Source of the DNA: Dendrolimus kikuchii
Taxonomy: Eukaryota; Arthropoda; Insecta; Lepidoptera; Lasiocampidae
Direction: 5' to 3'
NCBI GenBank assembly: GCA_019925095.2
Contig: CM034388.1
Span: forward strand, 248,001 to 312,000
Length of the DNA: 64,000 nt
In this document: positions 10,147 through 24,100 of the stretch, piece by piece
Layout of the letters: the number at the start of each line of letters is the position of its first letter
Position numbering within the stretch: the stretch's first letter is position 1
Program-made: the position numbers and the translations under genes
The notes under the pieces: generated by a model
What the model was told of the DNA's origin: nothing
Databases searched by the model: none
The model's input: only the letters and a program-made list of their open reading frames with translations

Positions 10147-10626
10147 AAGTTAGATTTTAATGACAAGTTCTAGTCGATTGGAAGTAAAGTTAGATTTTAA
10201 TGACAATTTTTAGTCGATTGGAAGTAAAGTTAGATTTTAGTGACAAGTTTTAGTCGATTGGAAGTAAAGTTAGAATTTAATGACGAGTTTTAGTTGATTG
10301 GAGGTAAAGTTAGATTTTAATGACAAGTTTTAGTCGATTGGAAGTAAAGTTAGATTTTAGTGACAAGTTTTAGTCGATTGGAAGTAAAGTTAGATTTTAA
10401 TGACAAGTTTTAGTCGATTGGAAGTAAGTTAGATTTTAATGACAAGTTTTAGTCGATTGGAATTAAAGTTAGATTTTAATGACAAGTTTTAGTCGATTGG
10501 AAGTAAAGTTAGATTTAATGACAAGTTTTAGTCGATTGGAAGTAAAGTTAAATTTTAATGACAAGTTTTAGTCGATTGGAAGTAAAGTTAGATTTTAATG
10601 ACAAGTTTTAGTCGATTGGAAGTAAT
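10147..10626. repeat. 40-bp minisatellite, about 12 copies
   Basis: Direct repeats of a unit beginning GTTAGATTTTAATGACAAGT and ending TCGATTGGAAGTAAA. Copies differ by a few substitutions and single-base deletions (for example near 10430 and 10512). No unit codes for protein. Confidence 0.95.
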
Positions 10627-10789
10627 CTGCTATCGCACCGATGATGTTATTGATAAATCAAAGAGTCAACATGCATAGAGGGTCGACTGTATTTAGTTTG
10701 TACATTGCGTTTAAAAATGTGGAAAAAAAAAACACGGAGGATAATTTGGTCCCGGAGATTTCGAAAATGCAAATATTACAATTTTGTCT

Positions 10790-11110
10790 GTCTGTCTGTT
10801 AGAGCATCCCATGAAAACTACTGAACAGATTGAAATGAAACTCAGTATACTTAAAAACTACTGAACGTATACGAAACTCGACACGGACGTGGCTTATATC
10901 CCAATTCTACGCTTAGGGTAATTTTTATTCCGAGAAATAACGTCGTTTCCATGGGATAGACAGATTAGAAAAATAGATGGCGCTGCCATCGCGTTTTTCA
11001 ATCGCTAACAAATACCTATGTCGTCATAAGGTTTGATTCGTCTTAATGGTTTGCTGAGCAGTTATTTAGACAGTATGGACTTTGTTTGTTATTTTTTTTT
11101 AATTATTATT
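10790..11110 (+). repeat. Dispersed repeat K, copy 1
   Basis: Shares with 11655-11965 the blocks ACTACTGAACGTATACGA, GTCGTTTCCATGGGATAGA and GATGGCGCTGCCATCGCGTT. No ORF is present. Confidence 0.7.
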
Positions 11111-11654
11111 ATACTGTATTTATTTATTCTCAAAAATTTTACATTTTTTTAAAATATGCATATAAAGATATTTTTTTATAAAAAAATAGATAACATTATT
11201 CTTTTATAAAAATATATAAAAAATAAAAATTAATTATTATTATTATTAATATCTCTACGGACTCGAGTTCCGTACCCTTTTTTACTACTTAATTTCTATG
11301 AAAAATTTGAGACTCCAAACACGCTTATTGTTTATTTTTGTTAGTGTATGTGACATTATATGTAGTAATTTTTATGTTTTGGTGTACCTTAAGAATAACT
11401 TATTATATTAATTTATTGTAATTTTAATACTAAACTTATACTAATGTAGAGTGTATCTGTTACATGCTGGTGTTGTGAGGAAGTGCATGCGCAGTGTTGG
11501 CCTTTTGGCCTTTGTTTGTTATTATTATATGTTAAAAACCCAATATTTTTTTATTTCAATAAAATAAAGCTAGTGTCTAGGCCAGATTAAAACAAATTCT
11601 AGTTATCCTGTGGGGTAGATGAAAATATTAAAAAGATGGCGCTGCGGTTGCGCC
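11111..11654. other. No gene seen
   Basis: AT-rich. The stretch at 11515-11610 (TTATTATTATATGTTAAAAA ...) is repeated at 11945-12035 behind the second K copy, so the whole 10.8-12.0 kb block is two diverged direct copies. Confidence 0.5.
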
Positions 11655-11965
11655 TTTTTTGAAAACTACTGAACGTATACGACTGAAACTTGGCACAGAC
11701 GTGGCTTATCATCTTTTTATCTCATTACAACAGTTAGGGTACTTTTTATCTCGATAAATTGGGTCGTTTCCATGGGATAGATAGATTAACAAAACAGATG
11801 GCGCTGCCATCGCGTTTTTCAATCACTAACAAATACCTATATTGTCATAAATAACATGTCAATCATTGTTTCAAATTAGGTTGGCTTTGATTTACCTCAA
11901 TGTTTTGTTGGGCAGTTATTTAGACAGTATAAACTTAGTTTCTTTGTTATTATTATATATTAAAA
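11655..11965 (+). repeat. Dispersed repeat K, copy 2
   Basis: Second, diverged direct copy, with ACTACTGAACGTATACGA followed by GTCGTTTCCATGGGATAGA and GATGGCGCTGCCATCGCG. Confidence 0.7.
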
Positions 11966-12244
11966 ACCGAATAAGTTTTTATTTAATAAAATGAAGCTAC
12001 AGTCTAGTCCAATCTAAAGCTTGACACAAACTCTAGTACTTAATAAACCCGACTCGCACAAGAGCCACTAGTTTCCCTTTTCATGTTACCTTGATTGATA
12101 TCGACTTATCCTTCTACAATCCAATCAGACGTTTGATCTATGCACTGCAAACGGGTACAGTCGTTATCAGTACAAATGTTTATCTTCAAACGCTCTTTTT
12201 GGAGTTATCGCGAATCACTCAAGGTATCCCATGTCCAAATCATC

Positions 12245-12320
12245 ATGACATCCAAAATGATTTCGAGAGTGTTAAAAATACTTTGTTTTGTGATATTGTG
12301 TTCAGGACAAGATGAATTTG
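12245..12320 (+). CDS. LRR protein exon 1 (signal peptide)
   Basis: Encodes MTSKMISRVLKILCFVILCS then GQDEF and ends one base into a codon before GTATGT. ATG at 12245 is the first in frame near the hydrophobic core; ATG at 12257 would give an equally good signal peptide. The frame is open upstream, so 5'UTR exons may exist. Confidence 0.75.
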
Positions 12321-15145
12321 GTATGTCTTCTATTGTATTTTACACTCTGGTTATTATGTAAGTTGTTTTTTTGTCATTCTGGACTTATGTCAGGCTACGC
12401 AAAGGTCTAAACTTTAGAGGCCTTTTAGATTTTACGTACGCTAGTAATAATTCATTTTTGAGTTATGGGATATTGTTAACTTGTAACCAAATAAAGGAAA
12501 TAGTGAACTTCTATTGACTCCTGCATTGTGTGGTCTATGATACGCAAGGCAACGCGATCTTTTTCTTGAACTCAAATCCCAAATATATCTACAAATTAAA
12601 CACCACATTTATTCTGTCTAATATATAAAAATGGATCTTAGAAATGTATGTACGCAGATAACTTGAGAACGACTTTGATTAAACTTTTTGTGTCTGTTTG
12701 GGTCGGTCTCCGGATGGTTTAGACTCACAATTGGAACCGGTAGGTGGCACTGGAATCGGAGCCTAGATTTTTATTTTTTCAGGGCAGGAGAACGTCTGCC
12801 AGGACAGCTAGTATACTATGAAAATAGGGTAATTTCCTTTCACGAATACGAAGGTATAGGTATAAACGCCGAAATTTCGAAGAAACGCAACATATGCCTA
12901 CATAAGTAACCTGTAAAGTAACTAAGAATTATTTAATGTTTTTTTTTATTGCAGGAGTTCAGCAGACAGGCAGACGGCCCACTTGATGGAAAGCGGTTAT
13001 CATCGCCTATAGACATCTGCAACACCAAAGGTGCTACAAATGCACTAATGCCGGAACACAACTCAAGGTTGTTATGGCGACATACTTTAGACCGGGGGTG
13101 GTAGCCATCCAGTCGGGTAAATACTCTACCACCTGGCTGTGGGTTGTTAAGTCGCCTCTTCACAGGAGGAGCAGGAATTAGTATTCTTTTTCTGTTTTAA
13201 ACTATATATACAAACTTTATTTTTTTTATTGCAGGAGTTCAGCAGACAGGCAGATAGCCCACTTGATTGAAAGCGGTTAACATCGCCTATGGACATTTGC
13301 AACACCAAAGGTGCTACAAATGCGCTGCTGCTCTCTTAAAGGAGACTGGAACCTGGTCACTAATGCCGGAACACAACTTAAGGTTGTTATGGCGACATAC
13401 TTTAGACCAGGGGTGGTAGCCATCCAGTCGGGTAAATACCCTACCACCTGGCTGTGGGTTGTTAAGTCGCCTCTTACGACAGGCCGACCGGCCGTAGGAA
13501 AGTGTATTCTTTCACCGTTCCTGCACGGATAAAATATATACAATTACATTTCAAAGAATTCACGAAATAAATTCGCCATGTTACGTCTGTTTGTATTGCG
13601 CTCTTAAGCTATTTTAATACCGACGCGTCTGTAGTACCACCATGTTTTTTGTTGCATATAGGAGTAGATAGTGATGTCATGTTTAATTTGAATCAATGCC
13701 GATGTTTTTACTTGAAGCTTTTATTTAACTTGCAATCTTTGTTAGTACGTTTAGGTCGAATCTTGCAAGCTAAATTAGAACTAGTACCTCTTCATCCTTT
13801 AGGGTTACAATCTGCAATTATGCATACTTGTTCATGTACCTAATGACCAAACACGAGAATGAAAAAATATTAACAAATCAATATTTCTAGATTAACACCA
13901 AAAAAAGAACACATTTTTTTTATTGCAGGAGATCAGGAGACAGGCAGACGGCCCACTCAATGGAAAGCGGTAACCATCGCCTATAGACATTTGCAACACC
14001 AAAGGTGCTACAAATGGCTGGTGCTCTCTTAAGGGAGACTGGAACCTTGTCATTAATGCTGGAACACAAGTCAAGGCTGCTATGGCGGCATACTTTAGAC
14101 CAGGGGTGGTCGCCATCCAGTCGGGTAAATACCCTACCACCTGGCAGATTGTAAAGTACTGTAATGTACTAATGTAAAGTAGTCTCGTAGTTAGACACGT
14201 ACTTGGCCAATTTTTGAAGTTAATAATTCAGTTTCAGAAATAACGACACAGAGTCTATCAACCGACATGAACATTACCTCTGAAGTGTTCTGCATACTGT
14301 GCGAATGTTCCGAGGGTCTGGTCAATTGCACAAACAGACAAATAAAGGAGCCATTTGAAAAAGATGATTGGGAAGGTAAGGTTTTTTTTTATTATTGGAC
14401 TTGACTTTATGTTGTTGGTTCGAAGACCTTACAACTTTACCGGGGTTTTTGGGGCGAGTGCCTTCGCGAAGCGAAGGCGCTCGAGCCCGGGGGGGCAACT
14501 TGCTCGAGGGAGCTCCCTAAGGAGTTTTACCTCGGCTGGACTGTTGCCATGAGAGGGGGATGAATTTAATGATGCCCACCATAGGGCGACACAAAGCACT
14601 AATTGAGAACGGGCGACGGGTAATATAAAGCCCAAGGGGAAGGATTCCGGCGGGCCGGGATCGGTGGTGGTACCGCCATGTAAACCTCCTTTCGACCTAT
14701 TCATACTTTTCTTCGACATATTTAAATTCTTCCTTTAAATCTGACGGCGCGTTCCCGTTTCGCACGTCACGTCAAGCATTCATCTCATGTCATCATAAAA
14801 TAAAATAAATTAAATCGCTCCTTAAATGTAAATATATATATAAAATAACATATTATAACATAAAATATATCGCGCCCGCAACCCTAATTAAATATAAATA
14901 TATGTATTATATAAATAACCCGCTCCGCATCAAATTGTAAAATATAATAAAAATATATAATATAAATTATATCAAATAAAGTGAAGTGAGGTGGACTGAG
15001 GGCAGAGGAGCAGCCGCATTTCATTCCCATTAACCAGGTAAGTGCGTGCTTATCTTCCGATTCCCATCAAAATTGTCCCACACTTCTTTTCCCGCAAATT
15101 TGACACAGTTCGCTTCCCGCTAAACCCAGCGCCGCCGCACCAGCT

Positions 15146-15181
<36 letters not shown>

Positions 15182-18100
15182 TGCAGGAGCTCAGCAGACA
15201 GGCAGACGGCCCACTTGATGGAAAGCAGTTACCATCGCCTATAGACATTTGCAATACCAAAGGTGCTACAAATGCGCTGCTGCTCTCTTAATGGAGACTG
15301 GAACCTGGTCACTAATGCCGGAACACAAATCAAGGTTGTTATGGCGACATACTCTAGACCAGGGGTGGTAGCCATCCAGTCGGGCAAATGCCTTGCCACC
15401 TGGCTGTGGGTTGTTTTGTCGCCTCTTACGACAGGCCGCCCGGCCGCAGGAAAGTGTATTCTTTCTCCGTTCCTGCACGGATAAAACGGTTGCGGTTTGC
15501 GGCGGCCTACGCTATCTTACTGCCGTTTCGCAACGTGTTATGGCTGGGAGAGAAGAAACGGCGAAAGAAACTTCCCAGCAACACGCCTAGTCTATCCTGT
15601 ATGGGGGGGGGGGGGACTATGTCTCCTAGCGTCCCTCGCAGGGACGTGGAGAGATCTTGATTGGCGGCGCCTGAGACGCCGCCGTCTGTGTCTGTCTGTC
15701 CGTGCCTGCCAACCTGCCGTCCTAACCGCGGGCGGGCTGATCCGGTCCAGCCGTTTTGTGATAACGTCGACCCTGTCCGTGAGGACGTTACGCGGTCGTC
15801 GCACGAGAGCCTTTCGCCGAGGCTTATAATCGGACGCGAGGAAGGTAAGGTTTACTGTGCCCAAGTATAAATAGACCACAGAGCTTAGACCGTGTGCCTT
15901 AGTGTAACTAACACGTGTTTGGAAACTTTTTCGCGATATTAATCATTTTTCTCTAAATCACAAGGACTTGTGTTGTCTTTTTGTGTTGGTGGTGGTATTA
16001 TTTAAGTACTTGTAAGTCTTAACATTATTTGCCATGTCTTTTTCCGTTGGAGAAAACGTTCCCCCTGATAAGGGGCGGCGCTCTCTTGATTTACAATTGG
16101 ACGAATTGGCTGCTTTAAGCCAAATACCAGACAAAATCGGTTCGAAACGTTCTGCTGATTCAATGAGACACGATATTCTAGAAAAACGCGCTACTTTATG
16201 TCCCGCTTCTGCATCCGTTCAGCACACTTACACCCGGCCTGGTTATGAACCAACTTCTGACCTCAAATACACAGAGAATGATAGCGGCCCATTCGTTGTT
16301 GTTGTATCTCGCACTACTGAGAACGATTTACCAAATTTAACAAACACAATGAAAACTCTCAAAATTGCCCGTATAATCTATAATAATAATGTCCCCGGAG
16401 TTGATGAAATCCGCAATGTTGGTAGAAATAAAACATCTGTTTACTTCAAAAACTTTCAAGATGCCAATTCCTTTTTGTCTAACCCACTGTTATCTAGCCA
16501 CGACCTCTCTGCTTCTATTCCTCGCTATCAAGTCACTCGAATGGGTGTTGCTCGTAACATCCCACTTGATTGGACCCTAGAAGATTTAGTGTCAACTACA
16601 GAATGCCGGCCAGGTTTTCCAGTAATTATCAAAGCCAGACGTCTTAATAGGAAAAAACGTGCTGAAGGTAAAACTATTTGGGAACCCACAGGTACTGTGG
16701 TGTGTACTTTCTTAGGCCAAAACTTACCAGAACGTATTTATTCTTGCAACATGTCATTACCTGTTGAGCGCTACATATTACCAACAATTCAGTGCCATAA
16801 GTGTTGTCGATTCGGTCATGTCCGAGACCAATGCCGCTCAAGTCCTCGTTGCTCTCGCTGTGCCGGCCCCCATGATGCTACAACCTGCAATGTTCCGGAT
16901 GACAAAATCTGTTGTCTATATTGCTCAGGAAATCATTTAGCTACCGAATCTAAGTGCCCTGAACATTCTCGACAAAAATTAATAAAAAATGCAATGTCTG
17001 AAGATAATGTTAGCTATATTGAAGCAGCACGAGCATTTCCTGCAGTCCGTACCCCCTATGCTGATATCGTCAATTCTCCACAACCTCTAAGATTCTCTGG
17101 CCAAAGTAATATCCATTCTCGCCAAACTATCCCCTCGACTTCTTCTAATCAACACCCTCCATCGTCCTCCTATAAAAAGTCAGTGTTTATAGAGCGACGC
17201 CCTAGACCTGCCTTAGGGAAATCCTATGATGTACAATCACATGGTAATATTACTGCTACCCCCTCCTCCTCTATGTCCAATGGTTGTGCTCTAGGCCCTC
17301 AATCTCAAGATATCTTACAAAGCGAAAACTTAGCTGAACTTATGTCTTTGACATTAATAAATATTTTCTCCAAGTTCGGAGAATTGATACCGTACAACGT
17401 CCTCCAAACTTCACAATCACTTATTACTACTCTTTTAAATTCCCACACCAAAAATGGCGACATTCCTTCAGTGGAACTGTCACAGCATAGTAAATAAAAA
17501 AAATGACATTATTTATCTTTTAAATACTTTTAAACCCATTCTTTTTGCTGTCTCTGAGACATGGTTAAAACCTGGCTCCCTATTTAGGGTGCCAGGGTAC
17601 TCCTGTCTGCGGGACGACAGAGAGGATGGACGTGCAGGATGTGCTATCCTTGTGAATAGGAAAGTATCCTTCTCACAAACAACCCTCCCCCCTCATTCTT
17701 CTGGTTTTAACATTGTGGCAGTTTATATAAAATCATTTAACATTACTTTCGTTTCTTTATACATTCCATACCCCAATATTAACCTTCTTCAGGAATTATC
17801 ATCTATCCTATCATCATTTCGTAATCCTATGATTATTCAGGGAGACTTCAATATACGTCACACTATATGGGGTGCACCTGTGTGTGATTCTATCTCACCT
17901 CAGTTTATTGAAATCCTTGATAATCTAAATCTGTGCATCTTAAATGATGGGACTCCAACTCGTCGAGTTTCACCCGTGCAAAATGTTAGTGTACCTGATT
18001 TCACCCTTTGCTCTCCTTCTTTAACAAGTAGATTATCATGGTCAGTTATTTCTCATTCTTATGGTAGTGATCACCTCCCTATCCTAACTACCCTGTCAGA

Positions 18101-21100
18101 CTCTTCGCCCCCAGCTCTAAGTCCCGCTCCTCTTTTAAAATATAGATTACGTGAAGCCGATTGGGATAAATTTTCCTCCTTGGTCCAGAATAAAATTAAC
18201 TCTCTCCCGGAAGTTTTTCAACACAATGCTCTATCTGCTTATTCTGAATTTATATCTACCCTCTCTTCGGCGGCATCAGAATCAATTCCCCTAAAGAATT
18301 GTGCCCAGTCCAAAATTCCTTCTCCAGCATGGTGGGATTCTGAATGCTCCAGCAGTGTGAAACAGCGAAAGCTTGCAGAATCAAAATTTATAATGACTCC
18401 AAACTTATCCAACTTTTTAGATTTCAAAAAAATTGTTGCCCGTTCTAAACGACTTCTTCGTAAAAAGAAACGCTTGGGATGGCAATCATTCTGTGAGAGC
18501 CTATCTCCTAGAACTCCTTCGGCTTTCATATGGCGAAAAATAAAAACATTTCGGAAATCTCAAATAGATTCAAACTGCACAACAAACGACCCTTCTTGGC
18601 TTCACCAATTTACGAACAAACTTGCTCCCTCTTATGTTCCTCCTAATCCCAATCTACCATCCCTTGTGTCTTCCATTCCTGACCCAATGAATTCGGAGTT
18701 CTCCTTTGCAGAACTGTCCTGTGCCTTAGATCACCTCCGTGATTCAACTCCAGGTATTGATGGTATTCCATATTCATTTATTTCTAAATCTTCTGACTCT
18801 GTTAAAGTCTATTTTCTTAATTTAATTAATAACTTTTTTAAATCCGGTTCTACCCCTTCTTCATGGAAAATTCAAATTATTGTTCCAATACTAAAATCTG
18901 GAAAAAGCCCTTCAGATCCAAATTCATATCGCCCTATAGCATTATCCTCTACCTTGACAAAAATCATGGAGCACCTCATTAAAAATCGGCTAGAATGGAT
19001 CATCGAAAATCGTGACTTACTACCCAGTAGCCAGTTCGGGTTCAGAAGAGGAAGAGGGACTATGGACAGCTTAAGCCTTCTTACCACAAACATACGAGCT
19101 GCATTTTCACAAAATGAACATGTTGTTGGTGTATTCCTAGATATTACTTCCGCTTATGACAGTGTCAACCTCCACCTACTCAGGCAGAAAATGCTCAAGC
19201 TGAGTATACCTGTGAGAATGATAAACATCATTTGCGAAATGTTCATGGAACGGTCCATTATGGTTCGATCCCCTGATGGCAAATTATCCTCCCCAAGGCT
19301 CGTGTGGAAGGGTCTCCCCCAAGGTTCTGTCCTCAGCCCCATTCTGTATAATATATACACAGCAGACTTAGATACCTCTGTAAATTGCTTCTGCAACATA
19401 CTGCAATATGCTGATGATATAGCCTTATATGTTTCATCAAACTCGTTTTCGGATGCTAGTTCTCGTTTAAACTCCGCTCTATACTACCTTAACTCTTGGC
19501 TGCTGGATCATGACCTGTCCCTTTCATCCACAAAAAGTAATGTAGTTATTTTTACTCGTAAAAGAGTCCCCCCTGTTCTCGATATAAAAGTGAATAACTG
19601 TCCCATTCAAATAGTTGATTCTGTGAAATTTTTAGGGGTTTTTCTAGACTCAAAACTCTCTGGCATCCCTCATCTAAAATATATCTGTGAGAAAGCGGAA
19701 AAAAATGTCAATATCCTTAGAGCTCTTTCTGGAGTAAAATGGGGATCACATCCGTACAACCAAAAACTCCTCTATAATGCTATAGTCAGGAGCCATTTTG
19801 ATTATGGTTGCTTTCTTTTAGAACCTTGTCATAAACTTACTCTATCTAAACTGGATGGCATTCAAGCTAAATGCTTGAGAATCATCACTGGTACCATGAG
19901 GTCGTCCCCTACCAACGCTCTTCAAGTTGAATGCCTGGAACCTCCTCTCACTCTGCGTAGACAGCTGTTTGCTGACAGGTTCTTCTACAAAGCCCTTCAG
20001 TTATCGAACCACCCTATCTTAGAAAGTCTTGACAAACTATCCCAACTGACTGAATCCTCTCCCTACTGGAATCACAAAAGCCTTCCCCCTTTAGTTAATT
20101 CTTTCAATCAATTCAAAAACCTTTCTTCTAATGTTTTTCAAAATTACAGGCACCCATTATTCGAAACCGATTTTAAAAGCTTGATGTTTCGCCCAAGAAT
20201 AATATTTGACTTTGGTATCGAAAAACATTCTCTGGTTGCCAATCAGCTATTTAATAGTATTTTACTTGAAAAATGGCCTGATTGGCTCCCAATGTTTACC
20301 GATGCATCAAAATTATCTCCAAATGGTCCTACAGGTGCTGCTGTATGGATACCTAAGTATAAAATAATTCTTAATTATAAACTCCCCAGTTACAGTTCGG
20401 TTTTCACAGGGGAGGCAATCGCCATCCTTGAAGCCACACTCTACATAGAGTCTCATAGGATAAGAAAGTCAATTGTTTTCACTGATTCTTTGAGCTGTCT
20501 ACAAGACATTGCTAAGTCCCCCTTTAGATCTAAGGATATATTTACCATTTCACTTCAAATTAAAGACACTCTTCAACGCTGTCATGACATGGGCTTAGAA
20601 GTAGTTCTAGCTTGGATTCCCGGCCACTCAGGAATTAGTGGAAATGAGACGGCTGATAACTGTGCCAAACAAGCTGTCCACTCAGGCTGTGAAAAATTCA
20701 ACAAGTGCTTTCCTAGGGACCTTCGTACCCTCTCCAAATCCCAAATGTTTAAATCTTGGAGTGAGTTATGGCACCAATCCTGCCAATCTAAAGGCAAATA
20801 TTATGGACAACTTCAACCTCATTTGGCTCAATTTCCTTGGTTCTTCCGATTCCGTAATCTCCCCAAAAAGATGACTTCAGCTATCATTCGCTTAAGATTA
20901 GGTTTTATATGCACCCCAGTCTTTTTGGCTAAGATCAGGGTACGTGATCATTCTCTGTGTGAATGTGGTCTTGCCGAAGGTTCTCTGGAACACATATTTT
21001 TTAACTGTCCAAATTTATCTTCACCCCTTTATGATATTCTGCCCCTTGATATTCCTCGCCCAATTAATATTAATTTCCTTCTGACTTTAGTTTATAGTAA

Positions 21101-24100
21101 GCATATATTGATTTTATGTAAATTTTTATCACTTAACAATATATTCCTATAATGTAGTTAGTCTAACATAACTGTTTGTGTTGTCTTGTCCTCAGGTTTC
21201 TGGAAAAAGATTACCGACTATGGAAATTTCTTGATTTTGCCAGCTATATTAGCGTCTATTAACACCTGCCTCTTTTACTATGACATTGGCAAAATCAATG
21301 CCAAAGGCGTTGGAGCCATCAACAACAAAGATAGAATATTAACATTTAGTACAATAGAAAAATACAATTAAATACTAAAACTAAACTACAGTATGAGAAA
21401 TAAACCTAAAATTAAAAACTAGAACTAAATAAAAAAGGAGGGTGTTACCGACGCGAATATCTGGCGCCGGCTTTGGATTCCCGCGAGAGTACAAATGTTC
21501 CTTTATGTAATGTCATTTAAAAAAAAAGTAAAAAATAAAATCTCTCTTCAGTTTTACTTAATGGCGTCGTTTCATTCTCTTAAACAAAATCACCTTTCGC
21601 TTCCTAGTGATCATTACATACGTATATTCTAAAGTACGAACCAGCTACAGAGGGCATAATCCATAATCTATAATATAAATAAACCTAGCTTAAAAATAAA
21701 AATAAAAAAACCTGTATCAAGGCCCGTCCAGCCCCACCAGACCACTGTCGCTGGGAATTGTACCTAGAAGGCTGGCAGCATTGCCTCGCTGGATACAGAG
21801 GCTAATCCTTTGAGCGAGGTAAGCTCCAGCCTTCCGGTCTCTTGTTGTATCGACTAGTCTTGTATGTCTAGCAGTTTGACGTTTTTTAATATTTAAAAAT
21901 ATTAAAAAACGTCAAACTAAACATCAAAATAAACTTAAAAATGTAAACTGAAAAAGGACTTTGTTCAAAAAAAGTATTTTTGCCATGGGTATATTAATTT
22001 ATAAGAAATTACCAAATGATTTAAAAATGACTAGAAATATTAGTTCGTTTAAAAATAAACTTAGAGGTCTTTTGATCCAAAAAGCATATTACTCAGTAGA
22101 CGAATATATGCATGATATACTGTAAATATTATATATAAAAAGCCATGAAAAATATATAAATAAATGATTACTATTGAAATAAAAGTATTCTACAGGCTAA
22201 AATAATATTGTATTGATTGTACATACATACATACATACATAACTTCCACCATCGAATTGTGGGGTGTACGAACAGCAGAGTGCCATTTAAGCTTATTCTT
22301 CACACCTCACTTGCCTCTTTGAATTCAGACTCTTGTCATGCAAGCTCGTCTGTTCTTAAGGCTCCTGACATTACCTTTATAGTACACGATCAATTTGATC
22401 ATGGAAGCAAGTCGAGGCCTTCCACGACTTCTGCAATCCACTTTTGCATTGTATATCTGTTTAGTCATTCTTTCATCATGCGTTCTTTACATGCCCGAAC
22501 CAAGAGATTCCTTTCCTTACCGTGAAGACAATGTCTGTATGACCATTAATATTTCTTATAAAAGTATTACTATAGGTCCGCGAGCGTCACTCCGCAGATT
22601 TGCATTGATTGTATCATTTTAAATTGACTTGCATAATTTTAAAGTAGTCTTAAGTATGTTAAAATTTGCATGCCTGACCGGCAAAGACATGTAAGCCTTA
22701 TAAGCAACAAAATAAGATCTATGTACACACCATGTTTTTTGAGCAAATAAATGATTGATTGATTGATTGATAAATAATTTGTGGGCACTTGGCCCTCATG
22801 GGCCCAAAGTCTCCACCCCAAACGGCTCAAAAATACAAATTGTAATAATTTAGAATTTAGAAGTGTAAGTTTTATTTACAGTAATAACTCGGCATACCAT
22901 GATTTGTCATTAAGGCGTGCGTGCTTGTGAATTATTATACTTTTTTGTTTATATTTGTTTATTGTGTTATTGTTCACGGATTTTACTAACCTCTTTGTAC
23001 ATTGCAGTGAGTATTATTTGCCAAAATTTTAAATAATATAGCGATGTAGTCGGCGCTTGCATCACACAGTGTATTTTTCAAGCGGCTTACTTTAGCCGCA
23101 ATTCCACCCCATACACATCACCTTATATTCATCAAATCATTACTATTGTTTATCTTTTAACTTCTCACAAAAATTTGGAAACCTCAAACGGCTCAAATAT
23201 GTAACCCTTGGCACAAAAAATAAAAAAAAATACAAAATATCTTTATTAAGCCTTTAAGAAAAAACAAAGTACAAAAATTGAAAGAATGAACAATGAAACA
23301 CATTTTAGAGGCATAATTTACCTGTAATATGAGTCAATCAGAGGTTCCTCACGCCAATTGCCAGTGTTAACATTTAAGATCTCCATGCAGTGTGTATGTG
23401 GTCATGTTCATGTACATATATGTTAGGATGGGTGTGTGTGCGTGTGTGTTTCTGTAGAGAAGGAGATAGAGAAGGAAGAAAGTGGGATAAAAGTTCAAAA
23501 GATTTTAAGTTTATTAAGTTACTTAATAAGCACTTCAGTAGCATCATAGCTAAGCGAGAGTAAATATTCATAGACCTTGTTAAATATTTGACAATACAAC
23601 AGGTTACATATTTGAGCCGTTTGGGGTGGAGACTTTGGGCCCATGGGGGCCAAGTGCCCACAAATTATTTAAAATAATTAAAAAACGCCTAGTCGACAAA
23701 ACAGGAGACCGGAAGGCTGGAGCTTACCTCGCTCAAAGGATTAGCCTTTGTATCCAGCGAGGTAATGCTGCCAGCCTTCTAGGTACAATGCCCAGCGACA
23801 GTGGTCTGGTGGGGCTGGACGGGCTTTAATATAGGTTTTATTTTAATTTTAGTTTTTTTACTATTGTATATATATTTTTAAGTTAGGTTTATTTATAGGA
23901 TATTTTAGATTTTTAATTAATATTAATATGTTCGCGCTACTTAAAAATCATTGACAAAAATATAACATTACCTTTAATTTCGTAAGAACACGTCCACGCC
24001 ATGTAGGATTTGCTCGGTTTTGAATAGCGCCATCTAGTTTAACCTTGTGCAACCAAGTGATAATATATCAATACTTTACCTCTGTATTAGAAGACGATGT

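Larger units (their letters stand above)
15488..21326 (+). mobile_element. I-clade non-LTR retrotransposon, apparently full length
   Basis: The unit has a GC-rich 5' leader (15488-16033), ORF1 with zinc knuckles (16034-17497), ORF2 with endonuclease, reverse transcriptase and RNase H (17454-21152), and a short 3'UTR ending near GTTGGAGCCATC, followed by CAACAACAAAG. It lies in the sense direction in LRR intron 2. Both ORFs are intact, so it may be active. I-clade is inferred from ORF1 knuckles plus an ORF2-internal RNase H. The true 5' end may be at 14386. Confidence 0.85.

Noticed and set aside
10147..10626. CRISPR-like array
   Set aside because: Units are contiguous with no spacers; a minisatellite in a eukaryotic genome.
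15388..15870. Overlapping GC-rich ORFs before LINE ORF1
   Set aside because: They span repeat A and the LINE leader in several frames on both strands, with no domain; a consequence of low stop density in GC-rich DNA.
18239..18529. Minus-strand ORFs within LINE ORF2
   Set aside because: Antisense shadows of a clearly coding plus-strand frame.
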